Source of the DNA: Clavaria fumosa
Lineage: Eukaryota; Basidiomycota; Agaricomycetes; Agaricales; Clavariaceae
DNA: 64,000 nt
Reading direction: 5' to 3'
Assembly: GCA_951802425.1 (NCBI GenBank)
Contig: OX637795.1
Coordinates: forward strand, 4,568,501-4,632,500
Positions 34,720 to 46,399 of this stretch are shown one piece after another (positions within the stretch are counted from its first letter, which is position 1; each line of letters opens with the position of its first letter). The notes under the pieces are model-generated. The model was not told the DNA's origin. It worked only from the letters and a program-made list of their open reading frames with translations, and ran no database searches. Both the position numbers and the translations under genes were made by a program.

Positions 34720-36985
34720 TCGCATGAGGTTTTTCCAGGTAGGTTGCATGGAAGTCCTTGAGGAGTTCCTTCGAGCCGGAAAGTGATTCTATGGGTTCCC
34801 AGGTGTCGTCCTCAGGTCCATAACCTTCCCAACATATGAGGTAGAGCACTTTCCTACCCCTCCTTTGAGAATCCAGTATGTCGGCAACTTCATAGTGTTG
34901 TTCGCTGTCAATTTCGATAGGGGGTGGAGGCTGCTGTTGTCGTTGAGGAAAGGCGTCGTTGTAGACTTTCTCGAGTAATGAAATGTGGAAAACATTGTGA
35001 ATTTCTCACATCGATTTCGGTAACTGGAGACAATATGTGTGGCGAGTATGGGGAAAGGTCCGGCTCGTTTCGAGTCCAATTTCTTCATCGGTCTTTTCGT
35101 CTTCACATTCTGCAAATCTAACCACACCTTTGTTCCTTCTTTCCAGTCCGGTGTAACCTCTCTCTTCCTGTCCATGAAGCGTGAGTAGGCCTCATTCATG
35201 ACCTTGAGTTGATCTCGTAAGTGCTGATGGAGTGTCTTGAGATTGGTCGCGACCGCGGGTATCCCTTCGAGGGAAATCGTGAGTCTTGGGTGGTATCCTT
35301 TGTTCGCGAAGAATGGGGAGACACCAGTTGCACTGTGGGGGGTGTTGTTGTATACGAACTCGGCAAGTGGGAGTTGGTAGGTCCAGTCATCCTGCTGGTA
35401 GTTCGTATAGATTCGAATATATTGCTCCAAGATCTGATTAACTCGTTCCATTTGTCCGTCAGTCTCGGGATTGTAGGCTGTGGAGAGATTGGAAGTAATA
35501 TCCAGAGCCTGACATAATGAAGACCAAACTTAGAAATGAATAATCTTCCTCTATCCGACACTATATCCGTGGGTAGCCCATGCTTTGAGAAGACGTGGGT
35601 GACAAAATGCTGGGCTAATTCTTTCGCAGTGTCAGTAGTATTGGTAGAGATGAAAATCGCTTGTTTCGTAAGTCGACAGACAACAATGAGGATTGAGTCA
35701 AAGGTCGCAGAGAGGGGGAGGGCTTCGATATGGTCCATTGAGATTGAAGACCAAGGTCGCTTGCCTATGGGCAAGGGTTTGTGCCAGATGGGTTTTGCTC
35801 TTGCACAGGTGTGACAACCATGGACATAGACAGTTACATCCTTTCGGAGTCCTGGCCAGAAAAACAACCTATTTATTAGTTGGGTTGTCTTCCTTATACC
35901 TGGATGTCCTCATAGTTTGTGGTTGTGGTTGGAGCATAGGATATCGAATCGGAGGGAGTCATAGTCGGGGACATATATTTTACCATTGCGAAGTAGTAGT
36001 GAGCCATTGGGCGAGAGCAAGAACACCTTGTCACGACCTTGTGAAGCACCCTGTGATTTCTTTGAGAAGTAAGAGTTGCAAGGGGCATGTCGAATTCGTG
36101 AAATCAGGGCTTCTTCATTGAGGATGACAGCTGCTCAAAGTAGTTCCGGCAGTATTGCGACCTTGTTGTTTTGCGCATTAGTCGCAGGCTGGTCAGACTT
36201 CTTCGGGTAGACATTGGGTCATCGCGTGAGGGCATCTGGCTTCGCACCAAGCTTTCCTGCTCGATAATGAATAATATAATCGAAACTGGAAAGGTACTCT
36301 GCCCAGCAGGCTTGTCGATGGCTGAGTTGCTTCGTGGTGGTAAAATATCGCAAGTTATTGTGGTCTGAAAAGACCTGAATTTGGTATCACGTGCCTTTGA
36401 GGTATGCTCTCCATTGCTTGAACGCATCGTGTATTGCGAGGAGCTCTTTGTCGTAAATGTTGTAGTTGAGCTCTGTGGCAATCATTGTATGTGTGTGGAA
36501 AGTGATGGGACATAGCTTGTTAGTCGCAGGATCAGTTTGGGAGAGAATGGCCGCTATCGCATAATTGGAAGCATCACATTCTAGTGTGATAGGGTGGTCA
36601 GGGTCGTAGTGTCGGAGGACAGGAGCTTCGGTAAAGGCTTGTTTGAGAATATCGAAGACTTCTTGGCATCGTGGGCTCCACTTCCAAGGTGTGTCCTTGT
36701 GAAGGAGTCGTGTAAGCAGAATAACAATGCCGGAATAGTTGTCTATGAATCTTTGATAGAAGTTAGCGAAACCTAAGAAGCTTTGAAGGTTGCGGATCTT
36801 CGTGGGTATGGGCCAACTTAGAATGGCCTGTATTTTCGAAGGGTCCATGGCAATTCCGTCAGGGGACACTATAACTCCGAGATATTTGACCGTCGCCATG
36901 TGGAAATCACACTTCTCGGGTCACGCGTGTAAGTCTGCCTTGCGTAGACATCGTAAGACCTCTCGGACGTGGTCAGGATTGATTG
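34720..36985 (-). pseudogene. Gypsy B pol: partial RT, RNase H, integrase, chromodomain
   Basis: Minus strand, in order: RT C-terminal part beginning DHVREVLRCLRKADLHA, an in-frame TGA, PEKCDFH then VKYLGVIVSPDGIAMDPSKI. Connection: LQSFLGFANFYQRFIDNYSG. RNase H: LECDASNYAIAAILSQ and YDKELLAIHDAFKQWR. Integrase: FFWPGLRKDV, CHTCARAK, SMDHIEALP, VSDRGRLFIS, with frame changes before the C-terminal part (MERVNQILEQYIRIY, WKEGTKVWL). Chromodomain: CWEGYGPEDDTWEPIE near 34800. Protease and the catalytic YxDD half of RT are absent, removed by a deletion joining gag to RT at about 36980. The copy cannot replicate autonomously. Confidence 0.85.
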
Positions 36986-38161
36986 AAGGAGGGAGGTGTA
37001 GTGGCTCTGCGCGGTGTCCGTGAGATAAGAGGCCGCAAAAGTAACCTTCTTGTGGTCGCCTTGGAAGGTTACGGGTTTTGCGAAAAAAGTCATAAGACAT
37101 TCTGTGACAAAGGGTTTCCATCTGTGCTGGTTGCAACCATTGAACAGCTCGGGGCATCTGGTGTCAAGCTTGGATTCTCGAGTGAAGGCATCTCGGGTCA
37201 ATGGTCCTTTGGAGGGAGGAGCCTGGTAATAGTAATGGTGGTGGTGGGTACCAGGGGCCTCATCTCGAAGTGCGGCAGCGGGGTGTGGAGGCATAGGGGG
37301 GACCAAAGGGACCTGCGAGGCTTCAGCCTGAGACGGGGGGCGAGATGCTGGTTGCGTCTCCATTGGGGGTACTGGTCACGCTTCCGGTTGTGGAATGCAG
37401 AAGGGCTCGACCAGAATCTCAAGGCGAGGGGCAGGTTGAAGCATTGCTTCGGTCCCTATAGGGTCGCAAGGGAGCACCCTACTCAGAGTAGTGGCTGGCT
37501 GCATCCACGTAGGCCAGCTACTGCAAGGGGTGGTGTACCTTGGGATCCTAGAGACAATGGCTGGTTGCTCATCAGGCGCAGCAGGATTCGCGAAATTCTG
37601 AAGAGATTGGGCCATGACCTGGAAAAGCGGGGCCATATCCCAGGGTCCTCTGGTGGGTTGAACCTGTCTTGGAGGTCGCGAGGGGGTATCCAGGTCGGGA
37701 GGAGTTGGAACTCCACAGTTGGTAGTCCCTGGATACTGATGCTGACTCTCGTATAACCGGTTCTGTGGATTAGTGCAGAATCCGTCTGTCAATTGTACCA
37801 AAGGCTCATAGAGGTTCATGGTTTCTACGAGATATGCTAGTTCTTCATCGAGAGTTCCAGCCTCGTATTGGCAGCGAGTATTGTTAAGGATTTGGTAGGT
37901 GCGGTGGCGAGGGCGGTCGAAGCGTGGGTAGCCGAGCTGCTCTACGAGGGACTCGGCTTCTTCACGTGGGGATGAGGCGTGACTAGGTGCGATTTGGGCA
38001 GGTTCTTCAGGCTGTGATTGAACGACGGATGTGGGTCGTTCTTGTATGGTGGTAGGCGGCTCACGAGTAGTCTCCCATGCCATTGGAGTGATTGCATGGC
38101 TACCTGTGCATGTTTGGAAGTGGTGAGTGATGGGTTGGGGAGGAGTGTGACTGGAAGACAT
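36975..38161 (-). pseudogene. Gypsy B gag, N-terminal part
   Basis: The ATG at 38161 begins MSSSHTPPQPITHHFQTC. A single in-frame TGA at about 37378 interrupts the frame between PQPEA and PVPPMETQP. The frame then continues through a His/Tyr run and KLDTRCPELFNGCNQHRWKP into the gag core (TFAASYLTDTAQSHYTSLLQ). It stops at the deletion joining it to RT, so the zinc knuckle is lost. Confidence 0.75.
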
Positions 38162-38215
38162 AATAAATGATTCTGGGTGTTGAGTGTTGGGGCAAGGGGG
38201 AGACTTGATATTATG

Positions 38216-39504
38216 TTAGGGCCTGTCCCGTCTTGATAGTAATGCCAGAGATCGACTTGTTGGTGACCAGTCCTGGAAACTCACTAAGACCAATCAACTG
38301 TCGAGCACAGTTGAAAATGCTCGGTCCCAGAAGGTCGCAGAAATGTCTGGGATGAAGTGGGAATGGAAACAGACAAGTAGTAAGGCAGGAGACGTCAGAA
38401 GTGTAAGGAAAGAAATTGATGAGATGGGAGAAACACATAACGCTGAGAAGGTCGCGAAGTCAACCAATGAAGCATAGAAGAGGAAAAAGACAAGGTGAAA
38501 GAAATAGATGATGTTAGAAGAGTCACGGGTAGTCACGACAGTGTTGAGAAGTGTGTCAGTGAAGGTGATAACTTTGCCAACCAATGGGAGAACCTGTAGA
38601 GTTTGAAGATCAGTACCAAGACAAATAAGAGAGAATACTTAGATCACACGAGTTGTACAAGTGCAGAGGGCGAGTTAGAATAGAGTAGAGTGTGTCTTGG
38701 TGATCTTGTAGTCACCAAGAGAGACAAGACCTATCAATCGCGGTGGTTCCAAGCTCAAAGGGCGTACTAGCCTCAAGCTTAAACCAATGTGCGTCAATAT
38801 CAAGTCTACAGTTTGAGAAGTACATGCGAGACTTATATATGTGCATATAGAGAGTATAACAAAAAAGGGAAAGTACAGAGGTCACCAGGCAATGAGACTA
38901 TAGTAGTACAGGGTATGTTTAGTCATAAGGTGACTAGGCACGTGTTCTACTAAGGTTGCAAGGGGTTAGGTATGCATAGGTAAGGTTGCGAAGATGACCT
39001 GTCACAGGTCATGACCTAGTTAAATAAGTATATACATCGCTATAACTACAGAGGGATTCTCAGATCATAAGTAACGTAATTATAGATGACTGAGGAGAAG
39101 AAGGGACGCATATTTGAAGTGTACATACAGCTGACCATTGGTGGCGCATTTGAGTGTTAAGGTTGCGAGATCATAAGAGCGATCACGTGGGTGATGCTAG
39201 TGACACAGGTGATGCTGGTGACGCAGGTGATGCTAGTGATGCAGGTGACCTATGGGCGGGTAGTCATGTGGATAATGCTGATAACGTATTGGCGCTGGTA
39301 GTGATAGCGCCGGAGGTGCCACAAGTATGGTATAGTGGTCGCGAGTGTCATATGAGTGCGGGAGAGGTTGGGGAGGCTTCCAGAAGGGGAGAGTGGGTTT
39401 CGGAAGCGTGTAGAGGGGCTCGCGAGGTTGTAGAGGGTCATCGGGAGGTTCGGAAGTGTTGGTAAGGTCGGTTTGGGTATGGGAAAATTGAATGGGTCCT
39501 GACA
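38216..39504 (-). repeat. Gypsy B 5' LTR
   Basis: Direct copy of the 31106-32466 LTR in the same orientation. The region just inside it (minus strand TAATATCAAGTC..) would hold the primer-binding site, but I cannot match it to a tRNA by eye. Confidence 0.9.
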
Positions 39505-39509
39505 CACAT

Positions 39510-40844
39510 ATGCCCCCTTTGGCACAAAGAGGGCTACAGCCATAGCTAGGAACGGGCACCGCATTCGGGCCCAGGACGGTGCACCAGATGGCCACCTTGC
39601 ATGCAAAAGACAGGGGTGAGTCCCCATCTTTATCAATCCCAAGGACGGCTGCCCTGCCCATCCTTATGTCAACAGCCCAGCAGTGCAGGTCTGACACTGC
39701 ACCTCTGTCGCCTTTCGGATTCTTAGAGGGAATTTCCCCCTTCTCTCCTACAAAGGAGAGCCACAGCTCTTGGGGGAGCAATGGCTCCCCGGTCTCTACA
39801 AACTCCCTAATGGGAGGCACAACCACTCTTGCCACTGTCAGCAGCAACGTCTGGTATGACAGATAGGAGGGTGCTCCCCCTCCTGCAACTTCCAAGGGTC
39901 CTGCCCTCAGGGATGGGTCGCCCATCCCTCCACTCTCTTGCAACATCTGCCCTTGCAGATGGCGTGCCACCCGGTCTGCCGATTTCTCGACACCAGCAGG
40001 AACTCTCCAGTTCCTCAACAGCCAGTCCTCAACTGGCGTAGGCAGCTTTCCCACTGCCGCGTTCTTCTGGGCCTCCTTAATGGCCCATCGCATCTTCATT
40101 ATGGCAGTCATATCATAACTGCCGTCAGGTGCTCCATGATGTGCCTGCTGGTTGAGGGCTATCACCTCCTCAACCATCTTCAGCTTGACAGCCCATGCAC
40201 CAGGCTTGACGGACATCCCCGATGGCCAGGGATAGCCATCCAGAGCCCTGTCCAGGCAGGGAGCATTAAAGGGATAACCCCTTGTCAGAGGCGCAAACAT
40301 TCATTTATGCCTCAGTGAGGCATCGGGGTTCTGCTGGCTAATACCAGCAGGTGGAAGAGGGGGATACCCCTCCTCAATGTTCATGGGGACGTCCACGTCC
40401 CCCATAGGCAGCACTATGTCTGCGTATGAGACAGCAGTGCGGGCCCTTTTAGGGTCCCGCTCTAAGGGATCCCTTCCATTTCGCCACAGTTCGCACCTCG
40501 GCAAGCTCCTCATTGGCACTTGCCAAGTTTTCTGTCAAGGAGAGTATCTTCTCCCATGCCTTTCTAAGGTCGTCCTCGACCTTATCCAGGCTATCATAAG
40601 CTTTTTCAAGCTTTTGCTGGTGCCTGGTGCAAAGGGCATTGCCCTTCTCATACTCTTCATGCAAGTCATCCAACTTGCGCTGCATCATTCCGAGCTCCGG
40701 CTCGAGCTCACACTTAGCACTTTCCTGTGCTTCCTTAAGCGTTTGTTGAAACACTTCGTCCGAGTGCAGCAGTGACTCGAAGATGTGGCGATGGAATCTG
40801 ATACACTGAGTGCACCCGGATCCGTGGGTGATCGCATGGATCAT
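39510..40844 (-). pseudogene. Element D gag-like protein, N-terminal and central part
   Basis: Minus strand from the ATG at 40844: a short Cys/His start (GCTQCIRFHRHIFESLLHSD), a coiled coil (KLDDLHEEYEKGNALCTRHQ to LTENLASANEELAEVR), then after a frame change DIVLPMGDVDVPMNIEEGYP and a stop near 40303. A long open stretch follows: MFAPLTRGYPFNAPCLDRAL, GMSVKPGAWAVKLKMVEEVI, LRNWRVPAGVEKSADRVARH, to the Cys-rich CSPLCAKGGIC. There it is split by Gypsy B and continues at 31105-30450. A coiled coil followed by a capsid-like region and late Cys residues suggests a gag-type protein; this is inference, with no pol in the element. Confidence 0.5.
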
Positions 40845-41151
40845 GCGATCCTGGACCCAGGGGAGAGTTTCCTACCCTTGCGACAACGATGGCTGGGACA
40901 ACCCAGCCATTCTGACGATGCTCATTGGCAGTGAGGCCACCAGATCCGTCGTGGACTGGAAACCCCGCGCCATCATCCCCTATCCCCCCATTCCTATTCG
41001 ACGCTCCAGGATCCCCATTGATGTTCCCATCACCACAGTCACCCCAACGAATATCCCCGATCTCCTCGCCGCCAGAGAACTCGCCGCCCACTACCGAGCC
41101 ACAATCAACTTACCACAGTCCGAGCCTGTCGACCCGGTTGGTGACCCTGAA

Positions 41152-42184
41152 GATGTCCAATCCCCAAGCCCAAGCTCCATCTCATCAATCGAACCGTACG
41201 ACCTCGACAGCGACAGCGAGTAGTGGCCTTACCGTCAGAGACTTCAATGGGACCCAGGCGACCTACCGCACCTTCAAACGTCAATTCACCCTCCTCTTTG
41301 CCTGCGAGCCGGAACGCTTCAAATCCAATGAAAAGAAGATCTATTTCGTGCTCAACAAGATGTGCCTTGGATACGTGGAACTATGGGCTAATGCCCGCGT
41401 GGACCGCATCATAGGAAGAGATACCACAGGTACTTGGACTAACTTCATCCAAGACCTAGATGACAAGTTCCTCGACCCAACTGAGGAAACGAGGGCCCTC
41501 GCCAACCTCCAGAAACTCCGACAAAGCGGAAAGACCGCCCACGAGTTCTTCACCGACTTCGACCGCCTCTATCGCCAGGCGCACCTCTCCATTGCCCACC
41601 ACGAGTCAGTACTCATTGAGTACCTCAAGAACGGTCTCAACCAGCCCCTGGTCGAGAAAATTTACAATAGCGACGAACTCCCCGCGACCTATGTTGGCTG
41701 GAGGAACAAAGCCATCAGGATGGACGACCTGTGGCAAGAGTTCAAATCCTTGCACAAGGCTCATGCTCCAGTCCCGCCTAGCCGACCCGTGACCTCCCAG
41801 ACCCACGCCCCTGCCATACCCGCGACCACTCCCCACCCTGATGCGATGATCGTCGACCGTTTGCGACCCAAGCCTGCCGAAGTACAGTGCTACAACTGTC
41901 GCGGCTTCGGCCATATCTCAAAGAACTGCCCTCTCCCGCCCACGCGTCGCACCCAGCAGGTCCGAGGAGTCATCTCCCTCCCTGCCCCAATCGCCCCGAG
42001 CGCCACGACAGCCGCAACCACATCGGGCGATGAACTGGAAGAAGCGCAGGCAGAGATCGCGAGGTGGAGGACCTGGTCATGCTCAGAGAAAAAGAAATCG
42101 TGGATTTTACAAATGGCGAAGATTGAGTTCAGACTCTTCGCCGGTAAAAAGTTATGTACCCCCTTGTACCCCCGCTGTGAATAA
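41152..42184 (+). CDS. Gypsy C gag
   Basis: From the ATG at 41152 (MSNPQAQAPSHQSNRTTSTA) the frame covers a gag core (VRDFNGTQATYRTFKRQFTL, FLDPTEETRALANLQKLRQS, YLKNGLNQPLVEKIY) and a CCHC zinc knuckle CYNCRGFGHISKNC near 41888-41929. The open frame also extends upstream to about 40925 without an ATG. After AQAEIAR (about 42060) a different frame gives the more family-like ending REKEIVDFTNGED-stop, so a one-base shift probably altered the tail. Gag assembles the particle and binds genomic RNA. Confidence 0.85.
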
Positions 42185-45100
42185 ACAGGTCCTGGTGACC
42201 CCTTCTCCATCCCCCAGACTGAACCTGAGGAAAGAGAAAACCAAGGCTAACCCCGAAAAGCCTTGTATGGAAATACCCATCACAATGGAGAACCCCAGCA
42301 ATGGGAGGAGAAAACTGGGATACGCCCTTGTGGACTCAGGATGCTCGGCCTCTGCTATCAACAAGAAATATGCCCAGAGTCTAGGGTTAAGGTTATGGGA
42401 CCTCCCCCAACCCCTATACTCGATCAACGCCCTGGGAATGGTAACTAAAACTGCCGACCTGATCATTTCCATTGGGCAAGACTTCCGCCAGAAAATCACC
42501 CTCCTGGTTGGACAATTTCACCCTCCCCATCTCTACCTAGGAGACGACTGGTTGAGAAAAAACAACCCCACAATTGATTGGATCGACCGAACGATCGAGT
42601 TTCCCAAACCTCGCGCAGTGCTCATGCGAGGTGCCTTCGCCGAAGCCGCAGTACCCCCCTACCACGAAGAATTCCCAAAGGTCTTCTCGATAGCAGAGTT
42701 TGCGAAATTACCCCCTTCCCGAGGCGCCATAGACCATCCGATCAAACTGAAGGAGGGAGCAGTCCCTAAACGATCGAAGATCTATTCGGTGCCATGTGTG
42801 TACTACCTGGAACTGAAATCCTGGATCGAGGAAAACCTAAAGAGTGGACGCATACAACCTTCGAATTCCCCCTGGGCCTCGCCCCTCTTCTTCAAGCAGG
42901 AAGGAAAGAAGCTGCGACCCATCATCGACTATCGGGAGCTCAATGCTGTGACAAAAAAAGACGCACACCCCCTTCCCCTCATACACGATATCCTCGACGC
43001 CCTTAAAGGAAAGACCTTCTTTACCAAGATGGATGTTGTGCATGGATTTAACAACGTCAAGATCCGTGAAGGAGACGAATGGATGACAGCGTTCATTTGC
43101 CCAGAAGGCCAATTCGAATACACTGTCATGGGTTTCGGACTGACTAATGCCCCAGCCCGTCTTCAAAGATTCATGAATGCTATTCTCCGAGAAGAAATAG
43201 CCACCAGGCACGTCCACGTTTATATCGACGACATTCTTATACACACCCCAGACCTGGAGACACACCAACGACTCACCCGTGCCATCCTCCAAAGACTTGA
43301 GGAAAACTCGCTCTGCCTAAGGCTGGAGAAATGCCAGTTCCAGAAGAGTGAGGTGGAATTCCTAGGGCATTATATCCAACACGGACATATCGAGAAATCC
43401 GAGCGCCTGTGTGCGGGAATCCGAGAGTGGCCTGTCCCAAGAAGTAAAAGGGATGTCCAGAAATTTCTTGGGTTCCTAAATTATTTTAGGAGACATATCC
43501 CGGACTTCGCTATGACCGCCATCCCCCTCCACCAGCTCACGGGGAATAAAGACTGGCAATGGGGCCCTGACAAAAAGGGTGCCTTCAATCGACTTATTCA
43601 GCAGCTGCTTGACGGGCGACGAATGGCAGTTCCCAGAGACGAGGGTAGCTGGAAGATTGAAACAGATGCCTCCAATGTTGCGATAGGTGGTATCCTATAC
43701 CAACAACAAGAGGATGGTAACTGGGCAATGATTGATTGTTTTTCTAAAGCTCTCAAAGACACTGAGAAGAACTACGATACCTACGATAAGGAACTGCTAG
43801 CCATCGTCCGTGCCCTCGAAGCCTGGCCACAGTATCTCATCGCGACCCCCGAACCCTTCGAAATTTGGACCGACCATGCCAACCTTGCATACTTCCGTAA
43901 ACCTAACCCCCTCAATGGATGACAAAACCACTGGAGATCCCTCCTGGCCCTGTATAACTTCGAGATCAAACACCGGCCAGGTAAGACCAATACAGCTGCT
44001 GACGCACTGTCGCGATGACCCGACCACGATGACGCCACAACCCCTATACTTGTCCCCCTACTCCCCGATGTCCTGTTCAAGTCCGTGGCAGAACTGAGCC
44101 TCCTAGATCGCATCAAGGAAGCCCAGGGCCAAGTAGCCCATGGACCGGCCATCGTCCAGGAAGCTGATGGGGTAAAGTACTACCGGAATAAGATCTGGGT
44201 CCCCCCAGACTTAGTCGAGGATGTCCTAGCCCTCCACCACGATGCCCCCTCAGCCGGCCACCCAGGAATCCGGAAAACCAGCAAGAATGTTCGTCGGAAT
44301 TTCGACTGGCCCGGACTTGACAGCGACATACGAGCCCACCTACAATGATGCTGGCACTGCCAGCGGAACAAGATCAACCATACCTGGAACAAACCAGCCC
44401 TCCATCCTTTCCCCGCCCCCCTCCAACCATGGGATGAGATCAGCTGGGACATCGTAGGCCCGCTTAACCCCTCTGAGGGTTACGATGGAGTCCTGGTCAT
44501 CTGTGACCGTGCCACCCATTCCTCCCTGCTGGAACCAATTAGCATGGATCTAACAAGCGAAGGAGCGGTGCGGATATTCCTACGTCGAGTCTACACTAGC
44601 CATGGACTACCCTCCAAGGTCACCAGTGACCGTGGATCTAATTTTGTGGCTAAATTCCTTAAAAACGTGTATGGGCAACTAGGGGTAAGCACTAACCCCA
44701 GTACCGCCTATCACCCCCAGACCGACGGCCTCACGGAGAGAGCCAACCAAGAGGTCTTCACGTTGCTGAAGCATGTCTGTAGTGAGATGCCCGAGAGCTG
44801 GGCCTCCTGGCTCCCAATCACAGAGTTCACCCTCAACAACCGGTCCTACGGAAGCTCCGACGTCTCTCCCTTCTTACTCGACTATGCCAGGCACCCTGTC
44901 GCCCTTCCCGACCTCTGCCTCACTGAATCAAATAACCCTGCCGCCGATAGCTTCTTGGAAAGAGCCTACGAAATGCGAGGAAAGATGAAGAAACTGGTAG
45001 AACAGTCTAACAAAACCATGGAGAGACGAGGTGGATACACAACCGATTGGAAAGAAGGGACCCTAGTTTGGTTGGAAAGCCAGAACCTTGTACTAGAAGA

Positions 45101-45470
45101 CCTCCAAAAGAAGCTGATGCCGCGACGAGTTGGACCATTCAAAGTAGTTGCGAAACGAGGCGCCGCCGCCTATGAACTCAAACTACCGCGACATTGGCGG
45201 ATACACCCGGTCTTCCACGAATCACTTCTCACCCTGTCTACACCTGGCCCCGACCATCCCGAGCATCCCGAGAGCTTGGAGATCGACGGTGAGCCCCAAT
45301 ACGAGGTAGAGTTCATCCGCTCAAAACGAAAACACGGAAGACAAGTCCAGTATCTGGTACGGTGGACAGGTTACCCTCCTGAGGATGATACCTGGGAGCC
45401 TGTCAGAAATCTCAAGGACGCACAAGAAGCCATGTGCGACTTTGAGATTGCTCAGAAAGCGCAATCTTGA
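42150..45470 (+). pseudogene. Gypsy C pol (PR-RT-RNaseH-IN-chromodomain), three TGA stops
   Basis: Protease YALVDSGCSASAIN (about 42320); RT with PSNSPWASPLFFKQEGKKLR, TKMDVVHGFNNVKI and the intact catalytic box YIDDILI (about 43220-43240); RNase H WKIETDASNVAIGGILYQQQ and YDTYDKELLAIVRALEAW. A TGA follows at about 43919 (LNG*QNHW), a second at 44017 (LSR*PDHD) and a third at 44346 (HLQ*CWHC). Integrase has an HHCC zinc region (H..H, CWHCQRNK) and DDE residues in SWDIVGPL, SDRGSNF and LTERANQEV. The C-terminus has a chromodomain (QYLVRWTGYPPEDDTWEPV). Each TGA falls where Arg (CGA) would fit. Removing them would leave a full-length pol, so decay is recent. Confidence 0.92.
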
Positions 45471-45481
45471 GAGAGGGGTTA
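45468..45481 (+). other. Gypsy C polypurine tract
   Basis: The purine run GAGAGAGGGG lies at the pol stop codon, directly before the LTR start TGTTACGG, as expected for plus-strand priming. Confidence 0.7.
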
Positions 45482-46135
45482 TGTTACGGTATGCAACCAC
45501 GTGACTAACCGCGACCTTTAGTGCCCACTCACGACCTCCGTAACACTCCCGCGACCTTGGATTTACGCCTGTGGGCCTTACGATCATGTGACTACAGACA
45601 GTAAAGTCACAGGACCTACCCGGGACACGTGACCCACCTAGCCCGCAGCCACGTGACTGATAGACGCCCGATCACCTGACCACTACCAAGAGGACGGCCC
45701 ATATTCGTGATGGGACGTCTGTGCGGGATGCCATCATCCTGTCGCTACCCGACACCTGTCACCTTGACTCCATCAGCATTAAGCCTAATCCGGTTCTTTC
45801 TTTGTTCCTTCCCCTTGCTACCGCTATCCTGTTCCCCTAGCGCCCTTATCCCCCCTTTAATATCCCATTGCCCCGCCAACCCCGCCCTCGCGACCTTGTT
45901 CCCGCCCTTGCAGCCACGTGATCATTCCCTTGACGCACCGTCCTCTTCCCTACCATCACCACTCTTCCCCCATTCCCTTGTACCTACGTAGTTACCTTAC
46001 CACTGCGACTTAGTATATATACCAGTAGATATGCATCCTGTATCCCTTAGACTTGTTATTCTTGCAATTTACCCTCCCTGCTTGCATCCTGCCCAGCTAG
46101 CCTGCCCAGGACTGACTCAGCAGTAAGCCGTAACA
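45482..46135 (+). repeat. Gypsy C 3' LTR (654 bp)
   Basis: Begins TGTTACGG and ends CCGTAACA, perfect 8-bp inverted ends. It contains repeated CACGTGAC words, a TATATATACC box at about 46015 and a pyrimidine-rich 3' part. Confidence 0.85.
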
Positions 46136-46145
46136 CCTGGTTACT

Positions 46146-46392
46146 CTCTGTAAAAATGGAAAGTCAAGTGTCTGTGGCAAAAAGGGAATCCAGTCAAATT
46201 ATAGTCAAGTGTCTGCAGCAAAAAGGGAATTTAGTCAAGTGGCTTGACTATCACTTGACTATCACATGGCTGAATTAGTCCAGTGGAAGTCAATTGATAG
46301 TCAAGCATCAGAGGGGCAACTTGACTAAATGTGCTTTTTGCTGCAGTCACCTGACTTTTCCCACAATCACTTGACTTTCCTTTTTTACAGAG
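46146..46392. mobile_element. 247-bp MITE with 25-bp TIRs and 7-bp target duplication
   Basis: The left end CTCTGTAAAAATGGAAAGTC (46146) and the right end, complement CTCTGTAAAAAAGGAAAGTC (46392), match over 25 bp with one difference. GGTTACT flanks both sides (46139-46145, 46393-46399). Internally, AGTCAAGTG and CACTTGACT words repeat several times. No coding capacity. Confidence 0.9.
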
Positions 46393-46399
46393 GGTTACT

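Larger units (their letters stand above)
31106..39504 (-). mobile_element. Gypsy B: 8.4-kb chromodomain LTR retrotransposon
   Basis: Two direct LTRs (31106-32466 and 38216-39504) enclose, on the minus strand, gag, a partial RT, RNase H, integrase and chromodomain. An antisense gene lies between integrase and the 3' LTR. The flanking 5 bp are CACGT (31101-31105) and CACAT (39505-39509), a target duplication with one change. The element splits element D. The LTRs are closely similar; differences include a 52-bp tandem duplication in the left LTR (about 31682-31785) and an 18-bp gap in the right one. Confidence 0.9.
40850..46135 (+). mobile_element. Gypsy C: chromodomain LTR retrotransposon lacking 5' LTR
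   Basis: Plus-strand gag, pol with chromodomain, polypurine tract and 3' LTR are present. Upstream of gag the sequence passes within about 60 bp into element D (opposite strand), without any copy of the 654-bp LTR. The 5' end is therefore truncated, by recombination or deletion. Coding regions are nearly intact apart from three TGA codons. Confidence 0.88.

Noticed and set aside
44285..44350. TGA codons in Gypsy C pol as evidence of recoding (selenocysteine or readthrough)
   Set aside because: All sit at expected Arg positions and are explained by CGA-to-TGA transitions; no recoding structure is evident.
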